This document shows positions 17,637-25,266 of a stretch of 64,000 nucleotides of DNA, one piece after another. Location: NCBI RefSeq assembly GCF_001693415.1, contig NZ_MAKX01000024.1, positions 83,303 to 147,302 of the forward strand, given 5' to 3'. How positions within the stretch are numbered: position 1 is the stretch's first letter; every line of letters starts with the position of its first letter. Below the pieces are notes generated by a model. That model had not been told where the DNA came from and made no database searches. It saw only the letters and a program-made list of their open reading frames with translations. A program made the position numbers and the translations under genes. The DNA comes from Tenacibaculum soleae (GTDB taxonomy: Bacteria; Bacteroidota; Bacteroidia; Flavobacteriales; Flavobacteriaceae).

Positions 17637-18695
17637 TTAATCACCGTCATTATCGGTAAAAGTGACGGTTACAGATAATGTGCTGGCAACATCTGTTTTA
17701 ATTAATATCAATAATTGTTTTACTTGGTCATAAAGTGTTTTAACCAATTCTTTTTTTGTATTAATAGCTGTTTTTAATGGTGTAGTGTTAAATTGTAAAA
17801 TTGTATTCTCAATTGTTTTTATTTGGTTTTTTATTTTAGTGTTTAATGTTTGGTTTTTGGTGATAGCGCTAACTAAATCATCAATACCGTTGTTATTACC
17901 AAAATAAAGGTTTTTAATACCATTTATGTTACTATTTACAAGGGATAAAGAATTATTACTCATTTGAGCTTGTAAAATATTAGGATCAGCAATAGTTGTT
18001 TTTTCAATACCAGCAGGTTGTCCTATTTTATAGCTTTTAATATCTTCTAATAAAGCATACATTTGATTAACAATTTGATTTACGCTGCCATTTATACCAG
18101 TAGCATTATTTTCAATAAATGTATTTCTAAATGTATTCCATTTAACATTAAATAGAGTAGCTTTTGATGTTAAGTTTAAAGAAACAGTATTTAAATATTG
18201 TTTGCGTCTGCTGTTCGAAAAATTATTGATTGTTTCAGTAATATTATCTTTAAAAAGTAAGTATTCAATGGTAGCTAAACCTCTTAAATTTGTAGAAATA
18301 GCATTTATATTACTTTCTGTAATTTCTTTATTAGACGAAATATAATCTTCAATTCCATTTTTGTTGGCTACCCAGCTATAAAAAGAAGTTTGAATGTACG
18401 AAGTTTTTATTTCACCAATATTTAAAACTTCAATTAAAGAATAGTTTTTTGCTGCTACTTTCCAATTATTTTTTGCAGTTAAAAGGTTGTTTTCATTAGG
18501 TGTATTTGTGAAGTTTTGAATTGAAGTATTTAAAAGATAAATACTTTCAATAAAACCATTTGTATAAGGGGTTTCAATATCGGATATAATATCAGCACGA
18601 AGTTTTTGAATATCAAAATCGGGTATAGTTTCTGTGTTACTATTACAAGTTATAAGTAATAGCGCTGTTATTGTTATTGCTATTTTTTTTATCAT
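17637..18695 (-). CDS. Imelysin-family lipoprotein, degenerate motif
   Basis: A 352-residue lipoprotein (LLIT-C17) with the imelysin helical layout: KNNWKVAAKNYSLIEVLNIGEIKTS in the first bundle and RKQYLNTVSLNLTSKATLF near the middle. The GxHxxE motif reads G139-L-A-T-I-E144, so the His is lost while the Glu is kept. It is the distal gene of the minus-strand set imelysin, DHOR, imelysin, starting one base after the DHOR stop. Its fold and location suggest iron handling with the other two imelysins. The acidic C-terminus (FTDNDGD) is unexplained. Confidence 0.8.
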   Translation of the reverse strand: MIKKIAITITALLLITCNSNTETIPDFDIQKLRADIISDIETPYTNGFIESIYLLNTSIQNFTNTPNENNLLTAKNNWKVAAKNYSLIEVLNIGEIKTSYIQTSFYSWVANKNGIEDYISSNKEITESNINAISTNLRGLATIEYLLFKDNITETINNFSNSRRKQYLNTVSLNLTSKATLFNVKWNTFRNTFIENNATGINGSVNQIVNQMYALLEDIKSYKIGQPAGIEKTTIADPNILQAQMSNNSLSLVNSNINGIKNLYFGNNNGIDDLVSAITKNQTLNTKIKNQIKTIENTILQFNTTPLKTAINTKKELVKTLYDQVKQLLILIKTDVASTLSVTVTFTDNDGD

Positions 18696-18696
18696 G

Positions 18697-20094
18697 TTAT
18701 AATGAATTTATAAAGGCTAAAACAGCAGTTCTATCCTCTTTTATTAAGTTTATGTATTTTTCTTTAGAATTTTTAGCCTCACCACCATGCCATAAAATGG
18801 CCTCCTCAATATTACGCGCTCTACCATCATGTAACAAAAAAGTATGATTATTAACGTCATTAATTAACCCAATACCCCATAAAGGTTGTGTGCGCCATTC
18901 TTTACCTGTTGCTTTAAAATCAGGTCTGTTGTCAGCTAAGGCATCTCCCATATCATGTAGTAAAAAATCACTAAAAGGTCTTATAGTAATATTCTGTAGT
19001 GTTTTATTTGCAGGATAATTATTTGACGTTGTAAAAGTTTCAGTATGGCAACTGTTACACTTCATACTTTTAAAGAGTGATTTTCCCTTTAAAACAGTAT
19101 CATTTTTATAGTTTCTTCTGATAGGGACAGAAAGAGATGAGGAGTAAATCATTATATCATGTAAAGCATCATCTGTTACTTCAGGAGCACCACCATTAGG
19201 GGCGTCTTTACAATCTTGTTGAGGGGATGGGCAATTTTGGTTAGGAAATAAAGAAGTAGTTAGCCCCATATCGCCACTAAAAGCCCCAGCTACTTGTTGT
19301 TTTAAGTTTGGTTGATTTGCTTTCCATCCAAAACGACCCAAAACTGTTTGTTGTTTTACAACATCCCAAACATAATTTGCTTTTCCTGAAATACCATCAT
19401 TGTTACTATCAAATTCATCAGCATTTAATAAAATGTCAGCATTAGCTATTGCATCAACAAGTCCTAGGCCAATAACTTGTTGCCCCACTCTTGGCGATGT
19501 TAATACATTTTGTAATGATCCAAATTGTTCATTACTAATAGTGTAAATAGGTTTTCTTAGTTCATAGGTATTTCCATCAGCAAAAGCTCCTTTAATGGTT
19601 TCAAAACTTACAGACACTTTTGCTTCATTTGGCACGCCTAAATTACTATGTTCTTGTATTTGATCTCCATAGCCAGCGACGGTATTAACACCACCATGTA
19701 TATCTGTACCAGGATTACTTATTCTCATTAAAAATCCTGCTGAAAAATTTTGATTTTCATCTAAAGGTTTACCTCTACCGTCTTTGTTATGGCAAGCACT
19801 ACAAGCTCTAGCATTAAAAGTAGGGCCTAAGCCGTCTCTAGCAGTAGTTGAAGCTGGTGAACTAACCCAATTTTGACGGAATAATGAATTTCCAACAAAA
19901 AACAAACGCCTGTCTAGTTCTTTTAAACCAGGAACAGGTTGATCAAAAGCATTTACCCCAAGTATTGTAGTTGTTAATTTTCCGGCAGACAGTTCTTCAT
20001 TTGTTTCGTAACTAGGTATTAAGGTATACGTTTCTTTTTTATTACAAGAAAAAAATAAAAGAATTGTTAGAGAATAAAAAAGAGTTTTATTCAT
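18697..20094 (-). CDS. Di-haem oxidoreductase (DHOR/DUF1111) lipoprotein
   Basis: A 465-residue lipoprotein (FFS-C17) with two c-type haem sites, C98-S-A-C-H102 and C346-N-S-C-H350. The body fits the DHOR family ('thiol oxidoreductase', DUF1111), which is distantly related to MauG and di-haem peroxidases. The ARACSACHNKDGRGKP and VIGLGLVDAI blocks are typical. It should move electrons in the periplasm or at the cell surface. DHOR and imelysin genes are often neighbours, which suggests redox cycling of iron during uptake (inference). It is flanked on both sides by imelysin genes and ends one base before the next start. Confidence 0.9.
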   Translation of the reverse strand: MNKTLFYSLTILLFFSCNKKETYTLIPSYETNEELSAGKLTTTILGVNAFDQPVPGLKELDRRLFFVGNSLFRQNWVSSPASTTARDGLGPTFNARACSACHNKDGRGKPLDENQNFSAGFLMRISNPGTDIHGGVNTVAGYGDQIQEHSNLGVPNEAKVSVSFETIKGAFADGNTYELRKPIYTISNEQFGSLQNVLTSPRVGQQVIGLGLVDAIANADILLNADEFDSNNDGISGKANYVWDVVKQQTVLGRFGWKANQPNLKQQVAGAFSGDMGLTTSLFPNQNCPSPQQDCKDAPNGGAPEVTDDALHDIMIYSSSLSVPIRRNYKNDTVLKGKSLFKSMKCNSCHTETFTTSNNYPANKTLQNITIRPFSDFLLHDMGDALADNRPDFKATGKEWRTQPLWGIGLINDVNNHTFLLHDGRARNIEEAILWHGGEAKNSKEKYINLIKEDRTAVLAFINSL

Positions 20095-20116
20095 TTATAT
20101 AGTTTTATAATTTATA

Positions 20117-20155
20117 CAAAAACCAAACCACCTAATTAAATAGATAGTTTGGTTG
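20117..20155 (-). terminator. Candidate terminator after the motif-intact imelysin gene
   Basis: On the minus strand AACCAAAC and GTTTGGTT (8 bp, 18-nt loop) are followed by a T-run. It lies between the stop at 20178 and the DHOR start, so DHOR may depend on read-through or on its own promoter. Confidence 0.5.
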
Positions 20156-20177
20156 ATATTTTATTTATAATAAAGTT

Positions 20178-21404
20178 TTATACTTCAGAATCTATATTCT
20201 TACCAGTAATCGTTTTTCCAGCTTGTGCTAATTCAATACCTTGTTTTTCTAAAGAAGTTACAGCACTCATTACAGGTTTGTTATTATTATCAATAGTTTC
20301 ACCTATTATTTGATAATCAAAAAATTGATTGTTAGCAATAACTTTAACCTTAGTCATAACAGTAGCTGCAGTAGTTTTTAAACTTACAGCTTCGGTAGTA
20401 TTAACTAAAGTTAAAACATCTAATAGTGATGTACCCGAAATAACACTACCATCAACTTTTGTGTAACTACCATTAATAATATTATTGATAGATTTAGCGT
20501 TTAAGTAAATATCATTATGTGTATTGTCAGAGAAACAAGAATGTTCATCTTCTTGATCCTGATTTTTTACAGCAACTAACATTCTTTCACCAGCAAGTTC
20601 ACCATTACTTAATTTAGCAGCACCAGTTAAAATTTTATCAATGGCATCATTTTTAGAAAGACTTAAAAATTCATTTCTATAAGCAGCACCGTTTTTCCAA
20701 TTATTAGTTACAGTTTGCAAATCATCTACTAAAATTTCGACAGCCAATTGTAAATACTGTTTTCTTCTGCTAGCATTTGTAGCAGTAGTATAATCTGTGT
20801 ACATACGTTGTCCAGCTTTTTTTTCAGCAGGGGCAGTAGTGTCTTGTCCCCATAATAAAAATTCGATAGCATGATAGCCCATGGTTACATTTGATTCATT
20901 TTCACCATATCCCGATAAATTTTTTAAAACATCTTTAGTTAAAGTTGGGTATTTATCTGTATTATTAACTAAGTTTTGTCTAGTGTCTGAAACCTCTTGA
21001 CCTCCAGTACCATCAGCTACATAATCAATTAATGCCTCATCTAAAGGCCAAGCATTTAAATTTCCTTCAATTTCACCAAAAGCTACTCCATCAATAGGGC
21101 CGTCATAAAAACGGTACACTTCGGTTTGTCCATAGGGCTCACGTGAAGCTAACCAAGCATCTTTTGCAGCTTGAAATTTATTTGCATCTGGAGCAGCTAC
21201 AAAAGCATCAATTGCAGTTTTTAACTCTTTCGTTTTTGCTAAAGCATCATTATAGTTTGCGGCTACAATATTTACATAATTAGTTACAAATTTAGTTTTT
21301 GCAGCTGTTATTTCAGTTTCAGGATTAATATCTGTGTTGTTGTCTGAGCAACCAATAAAGACCGAAGATGTTATCAATAATGATAAACCTAATATTTTTT
21401 TCAT
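20178..21404 (-). CDS. Imelysin-family (IrpA-like) lipoprotein, intact GxHxxE
   Basis: A 408-residue lipoprotein (FIG-C19) and the best-kept imelysin of the three. It has the full GxHxxE motif (G176-Y-H178-A-I-E181-FLLWGQD) and the RxPYGQTEVYRFYDGPID block of the IrpA group. These proteins form two four-helix bundles and are needed for, or induced by, iron uptake in several bacteria; peptidase activity is doubtful. It is the first gene of the minus-strand imelysin, DHOR, imelysin set. Its promoter is bracketed by two identical 23-base operator copies, so regulation by iron is likely. Confidence 0.9.
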   Translation of the reverse strand: MKKILGLSLLITSSVFIGCSDNNTDINPETEITAAKTKFVTNYVNIVAANYNDALAKTKELKTAIDAFVAAPDANKFQAAKDAWLASREPYGQTEVYRFYDGPIDGVAFGEIEGNLNAWPLDEALIDYVADGTGGQEVSDTRQNLVNNTDKYPTLTKDVLKNLSGYGENESNVTMGYHAIEFLLWGQDTTAPAEKKAGQRMYTDYTTATNASRRKQYLQLAVEILVDDLQTVTNNWKNGAAYRNEFLSLSKNDAIDKILTGAAKLSNGELAGERMLVAVKNQDQEDEHSCFSDNTHNDIYLNAKSINNIINGSYTKVDGSVISGTSLLDVLTLVNTTEAVSLKTTAATVMTKVKVIANNQFFDYQIIGETIDNNNKPVMSAVTSLEKQGIELAQAGKTITGKNIDSEV

Positions 21405-21409
21405 TTTAA

Positions 21410-21432
21410 TTTATTTAGATTAATTTTAAATA
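21410..21432 (-). promoter_or_regulatory. Operator copy D, downstream of -7
   Basis: A 23-base element identical to copy E at 21471-21493, covering the expected transcription start of the imelysin gene. On the coding strand it ends with the shared core AATCTAAATAAA. The inner part is an imperfect palindrome, TTTAGATT-AA-TTTTAAA. Confidence 0.75.
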
Positions 21433-21438
21433 GTTTTG

Positions 21439-21469
21439 CAAATTTATATTAGTTTTGAAACTATGCAAG
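21439..21469 (-). promoter_or_regulatory. Promoter of the imelysin-DHOR-imelysin set (CTTG-N19-TAAATTTG)
   Basis: On the minus strand, TAAATTTG occupies 21439-21446. A near-consensus -33 box, CTTG (21466-21469), sits exactly 19 bases upstream. Operator E ends one base before the -33 box, just as at the DUF4856 promoter. Confidence 0.7.
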
Positions 21470-21470
21470 T

Positions 21471-21493
21471 TTTATTTAGATTAATTTTAAATA
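21471..21493 (-). promoter_or_regulatory. Operator copy E, upstream of -33
   Basis: Identical over 23 bases to copy D and offset from it by 61 bases, about six helical turns, in the same orientation. Confidence 0.75.
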
Positions 21494-21540
21494 AAAAACA
21501 CCTTAACTTTAAATTAAAATATGATTTGAATTATTTATAG

Positions 21541-21548
21541 TATATTTG
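21541..21548 (+). promoter_or_regulatory. -7 element (TATATTTG) of guaB
   Basis: An exact TAnnTTTG match 37 bases before the chosen ATG at 21586. The nearest upstream TTTG has a 12-base spacer, too short to be a normal -33 box. Confidence 0.5.
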
Positions 21549-21585
21549 CACGTAATTAATTAACAACACACAAAATTAATTGCAC

Positions 21586-23061
21586 ATGCAAGCTCACCAA
21601 TCAAAAATTGTAGGCGAAGGTTTAACGTATGATGACGTTTTATTAGTACCAGCTTATTCTGAAGTACTTCCAAGAGAAGTTTCTATTCAAACAAAATTTA
21701 CCAAAAATATAACAATCAATGTTCCTATTGTATCAGCAGCAATGGATACAGTTACCGAATCTGCAATGGCAATAGCAATGGCTAGAGAGGGAGGAATTGG
21801 TGTTTTACATAAAAATATGACCATTGAGCAACAAGCTCAAGAAGTTCGTAAAGTAAAACGTGCAGAGAGCGGTATGATTATCGATCCCGTAACTTTACCA
21901 TTAACAGCAATAGTATTAGACGCTAAAATGTTAATGAAGGAACATAGTATTGGTGGTATTCCGATTGTTGATGAAAAAGGTACCTTAGTAGGAATTGTTA
22001 CCAATCGTGATTTACGTTTTGAAAAAAATAACGAACGCCCAATTATTGAAGTAATGACAGCTGATAATTTAGTTACAGTTGCAGAAGGTACTTCATTAAA
22101 AGATGCTGAGGTAATTTTGCAACAAAACAAAATAGAAAAGTTACCTGTTGTTAATAATGATGATAAGCTAGTAGGTTTAATTACTTTTAGAGATATAACA
22201 AAGTTAACACAAAAGCCAACCGCTAATAAAGATACTTACGGACGTTTACGTGTTGCAGCAGCATTAGGAGTAACAGCTGATGCTGTTGATAGAGCAGCAG
22301 CTTTAGTAAATGCAGGCGTAGATGCAGTAATTATTGATACAGCACATGGGCACACAAAAGGTGTAGTTGCGGTTTTGAAAAATGTTAAAGAAAAGTTTCC
22401 TAAATTAGATGTAATTGTAGGTAATATAGCAACACCAGAAGCAGCAAAATATTTAGTAGAAGCTGGAGCAGATGCTGTAAAAGTTGGTATCGGACCAGGT
22501 TCAATTTGTACAACTCGTGTAGTTGCAGGTGTAGGTTTTCCTCAGTTTTCAGCAGTATTAGAGGTTGCTGCAGCTATTAAAGGATCTGGTGTTCCGGTTA
22601 TTGCTGATGGAGGAATCCGTTATACAGGTGATATTCCTAAAGCAATTGCCGCAGGAGCTGATTGTGTAATGTTAGGTTCATTGCTAGCAGGAACAAAAGA
22701 AAGTCCAGGAGAAACAATTATTTTCGAAGGAAGAAAGTTTAAATCATATAGAGGAATGGGATCTGTTGAAGCAATGAAACAAGGTTCTAAAGATCGTTAT
22801 TTTCAAGATGTTGAAGATGATATCAAAAAATTAGTGCCAGAAGGTATTGTAGGTCGTGTACCTTATAAAGGTGAGTTAGTAGAAAGTATTCATCAATTTG
22901 TAGGAGGTTTACGTGCAGGTATGGGATATTGTGGGGCTAAAGATGTTGAAACACTTAAAAATACAGGTAAATTTGTACGAATTACTGCAAGCGGAATTAA
23001 CGAAAGTCATCCGCATGATGTTGCAATTACTAAAGAAGCACCAAATTATAGTAGAAGATAA
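21586..23061 (+). CDS. guaB: Inosine-5'-monophosphate dehydrogenase
   Basis: A 491-residue protein of full family length. It oxidises IMP to XMP with NAD+, the committed step of guanine nucleotide synthesis. It has the N-terminal barrel start [23 protein letters not shown], two CBS domains (about 95-205), the catalytic loop [15 protein letters not shown] with its active Cys, the [19 protein letters not shown] phosphate site, and the flap [10 protein letters not shown]. The ATG at 21586 is preferred to an in-frame TTG at 21580 because [17 protein letters not shown] fits the family. It is a single-gene unit with its own promoter and terminator. Confidence 0.98.
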   Translation: MQAHQSKIVGEGLTYDDVLLVPAYSEVLPREVSIQTKFTKNITINVPIVSAAMDTVTESAMAIAMAREGGIGVLHKNMTIEQQAQEVRKVKRAESGMIIDPVTLPLTAIVLDAKMLMKEHSIGGIPIVDEKGTLVGIVTNRDLRFEKNNERPIIEVMTADNLVTVAEGTSLKDAEVILQQNKIEKLPVVNNDDKLVGLITFRDITKLTQKPTANKDTYGRLRVAAALGVTADAVDRAAALVNAGVDAVIIDTAHGHTKGVVAVLKNVKEKFPKLDVIVGNIATPEAAKYLVEAGADAVKVGIGPGSICTTRVVAGVGFPQFSAVLEVAAAIKGSGVPVIADGGIRYTGDIPKAIAAGADCVMLGSLLAGTKESPGETIIFEGRKFKSYRGMGSVEAMKQGSKDRYFQDVEDDIKKLVPEGIVGRVPYKGELVESIHQFVGGLRAGMGYCGAKDVETLKNTGKFVRITASGINESHPHDVAITKEAPNYSRR

Positions 23062-23084
23062 TTTACTGATAAACATTATATTTG

Positions 23085-23120
23085 AAACTCTGTTAATAAC
23101 TAAATTAACAGAGTTTTTTA
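23085..23120 (+). terminator. Intrinsic terminator after guaB
   Basis: A 12-bp stem (AAACTCTGTTAA / TTAACAGAGTTT), an 8-nt loop and a T-tract, 23 bases after the guaB stop. Confidence 0.85.
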
Positions 23121-23172
23121 TTTTTACATAGTAAATACTATTTTAGCTGAGACTTCAATTTCCTTAAACTTT

Positions 23173-25029
23173 ATGGCTCAAGAAACAAAATATACCGAAG
23201 ATAATATACGCTCGCTCGATTGGAAAGAACATATTCGAATGCGTCCAGGAATGTATATTGGAAAGTTAGGAGATGGTACCTCACCAGATGATGGAATTTA
23301 TATTTTGGTAAAAGAGGTTTTAGATAACTCTATTGACGAATTTGTAATGGGTACAGGAAAAACGATTGAGGTTTCTGTGCAAGGCGAAAAAGTAATTGTA
23401 AGAGATTATGGTCGTGGTATTCCGTTAGGTAAAGTAGTAGATGTTGTATCTAAAATGAATACAGGTGGTAAGTATGATTCTCGTGCCTTTAAAAAATCGG
23501 TAGGATTAAACGGGGTAGGAACAAAAGCAGTAAACGCTTTGTCTACTTTTTTTAGAGTAGAGTCTACTCGTGATGGAAAATCAGCATCTGCAGAATTTGA
23601 AAAAGGTGAGTTAGTTAATCAAGATTTACTAGAAGAAACTTCGCGAAGAAGAGGAACCAAAGTTACCTTTATTGCCGATAACTCAATCTTTAAAAATTAT
23701 AAATACCGTCCTGAATATATTATTCGATTATTAAAGAATTATGTATACTTAAATCCGGGGTTGACAATTGTTTTTAATGGCGAAAAATTTCACTCTAAAA
23801 ACGGGTTAAAAGATTTATTAGAAGATAACAATAATCAAGATGATATGTTGTATCCAATAATACATTTACGAGGAGATGATATTGAAGTTGCCATTACACA
23901 TAGTAAAACACAATATTCAGAGGAATATCATTCGTTTGTAAACGGGCAACACACTACGCAAGGAGGTACACATCAAGCAGCATTTAGAGAAGCAATAGTT
24001 AAAACCATCCGTGAGTTTTATGGTAAAAACTTTGATGCTTCTGACGTTCGTAAATCAATAATTTCGGCAATTGCAATTAAAGTAATGGAACCCGTTTTTG
24101 AAAGTCAAACAAAAACAAAGTTAGGTTCTACCGAAATGGGAGGTGATTTACCAACAGTTCGTACTTATATTAACGATTTTATAAAAACAAAACTTGATAA
24201 TTTTTTACACAAAAATGTAGAGATTGCTGATAAACTTCAGAAAAAAATAATTCAAGCAGAAAAAGAAAGAAAAGAACTTTCGGGTATTCGAAAACTTGCA
24301 AAAGACAGAGCCAAAAAAGCAAGTTTGCACAATAAAAAATTACGTGATTGTCGCATTCATTTAGGCGATATTAAAAAAGAAAATCATTTAGATACTACGT
24401 TGTTTATTACCGAGGGGGATTCGGCTTCGGGTTCTATTACAAAATCACGAAACGTAAACACGCAAGCAGTTTTTAGCTTAAAAGGAAAGCCGCTAAATTC
24501 TTACGGGCTGAGTAAAAAAATTGTATACGAAAACGAAGAGTTTAATTTATTACAAGCCGCTTTAAATATTGAAGACGGATTAGAAGATTTGCGGTATAAT
24601 AATATTGTAATAGCTACCGATGCCGATGTAGATGGTATGCATATTCGTTTATTATTAATTACTTTCTTTTTACAGTTTTTTCCTGAAGTAATAAAAGAAA
24701 GGCATTTGTATATTTTAGAAACGCCGTTATTTAGAGTTCGAAATAAAAAAGAAACGATATACTGTTATTCTGAAGATGAAAAACGAGCAGCGATTGATAA
24801 GTTAAGAGGAAAACCAGAAATAACGCGATTTAAAGGATTGGGTGAGATTTCGCCAAATGAGTTTGTGCATTTCATTGGTGATGATATTCGTTTAGATCCT
24901 GTAATGTTAGATAAAGAAATGTCGATAGAGCAAATGCTAGAATTTTATATGGGGAAAAATACCCCTGATAGACAAAAATTTATCATTGAAAATTTAAAAG
25001 TAGAGTTAGATGCAATTGAAGAAGTGTAA
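23173..25029 (+). CDS. parE: DNA topoisomerase IV subunit B
   Basis: A 618-residue type IIA topoisomerase B subunit. The GHKL ATPase has EVLDNSIDE, the DYGRGIP motif and [13 protein letters not shown]. The TOPRIM domain has EGDSASG and the DADVDGMHI metal site, and the C-terminal RFKGLGE block is present. It is shorter than GyrB of this phylum (about 640 or more) and lies three genes before the ParC-type A subunit in a cassette, so ParE is the better call than GyrB. It supplies ATP-driven strand passage for decatenation. A 62-residue membrane protein gene separates it from parC. Confidence 0.92.
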   Translation: MAQETKYTEDNIRSLDWKEHIRMRPGMYIGKLGDGTSPDDGIYILVKEVLDNSIDEFVMGTGKTIEVSVQGEKVIVRDYGRGIPLGKVVDVVSKMNTGGKYDSRAFKKSVGLNGVGTKAVNALSTFFRVESTRDGKSASAEFEKGELVNQDLLEETSRRRGTKVTFIADNSIFKNYKYRPEYIIRLLKNYVYLNPGLTIVFNGEKFHSKNGLKDLLEDNNNQDDMLYPIIHLRGDDIEVAITHSKTQYSEEYHSFVNGQHTTQGGTHQAAFREAIVKTIREFYGKNFDASDVRKSIISAIAIKVMEPVFESQTKTKLGSTEMGGDLPTVRTYINDFIKTKLDNFLHKNVEIADKLQKKIIQAEKERKELSGIRKLAKDRAKKASLHNKKLRDCRIHLGDIKKENHLDTTLFITEGDSASGSITKSRNVNTQAVFSLKGKPLNSYGLSKKIVYENEEFNLLQAALNIEDGLEDLRYNNIVIATDADVDGMHIRLLLITFFLQFFPEVIKERHLYILETPLFRVRNKKETIYCYSEDEKRAAIDKLRGKPEITRFKGLGEISPNEFVHFIGDDIRLDPVMLDKEMSIEQMLEFYMGKNTPDRQKFIIENLKVELDAIEEV

Positions 25030-25059
25030 AAAGAACGTTTTAGTTATCTAAAAAAGAAA

Positions 25060-25248
25060 ATGAATAAAGAACGAAGAGTAAGAATATACTTAATAATAGC
25101 TTTTACAATCTTTTTTATTAATTTATTAAATGTTGATGTAGCTAATTTAAGCTGGGAAAGTAATAGTAAACATTATATAAATATGCTAGTAGCGGCATTA
25201 GTTTTTACGACCATTTTTATCCTTAATAAAAAAAACAATAACTCTTAA
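25060..25248 (+). CDS. Small two-helix membrane protein between parE and parC
   Basis: A 62-residue protein with two predicted membrane helices (about 8-26 and 41-58), a basic N-terminus (MNKERRVR) and a Lys/Asn-rich C-terminus. No family was recognised. It starts 30 bases after parE and ends 18 bases before parC, so it is almost certainly cotranscribed with both. Nothing in the sequence ties it to DNA topology; it may simply be a passenger. Confidence 0.6.
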   Translation: MNKERRVRIYLIIAFTIFFINLLNVDVANLSWESNSKHYINMLVAALVFTTIFILNKKNNNS

Positions 25249-25266
25249 AAGAATCCCCACTGTTAA

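Noticed and set aside
23077..23084. TATATTTG directly in front of the guaB terminator, as a promoter
   Set aside because: Any transcript would be only the terminator hairpin; an AT-rich chance match is more likely.
22913..23131. A 72-codon plus-strand ORF over the end of guaB
   Set aside because: It is out of frame with guaB and runs through the guaB terminator.
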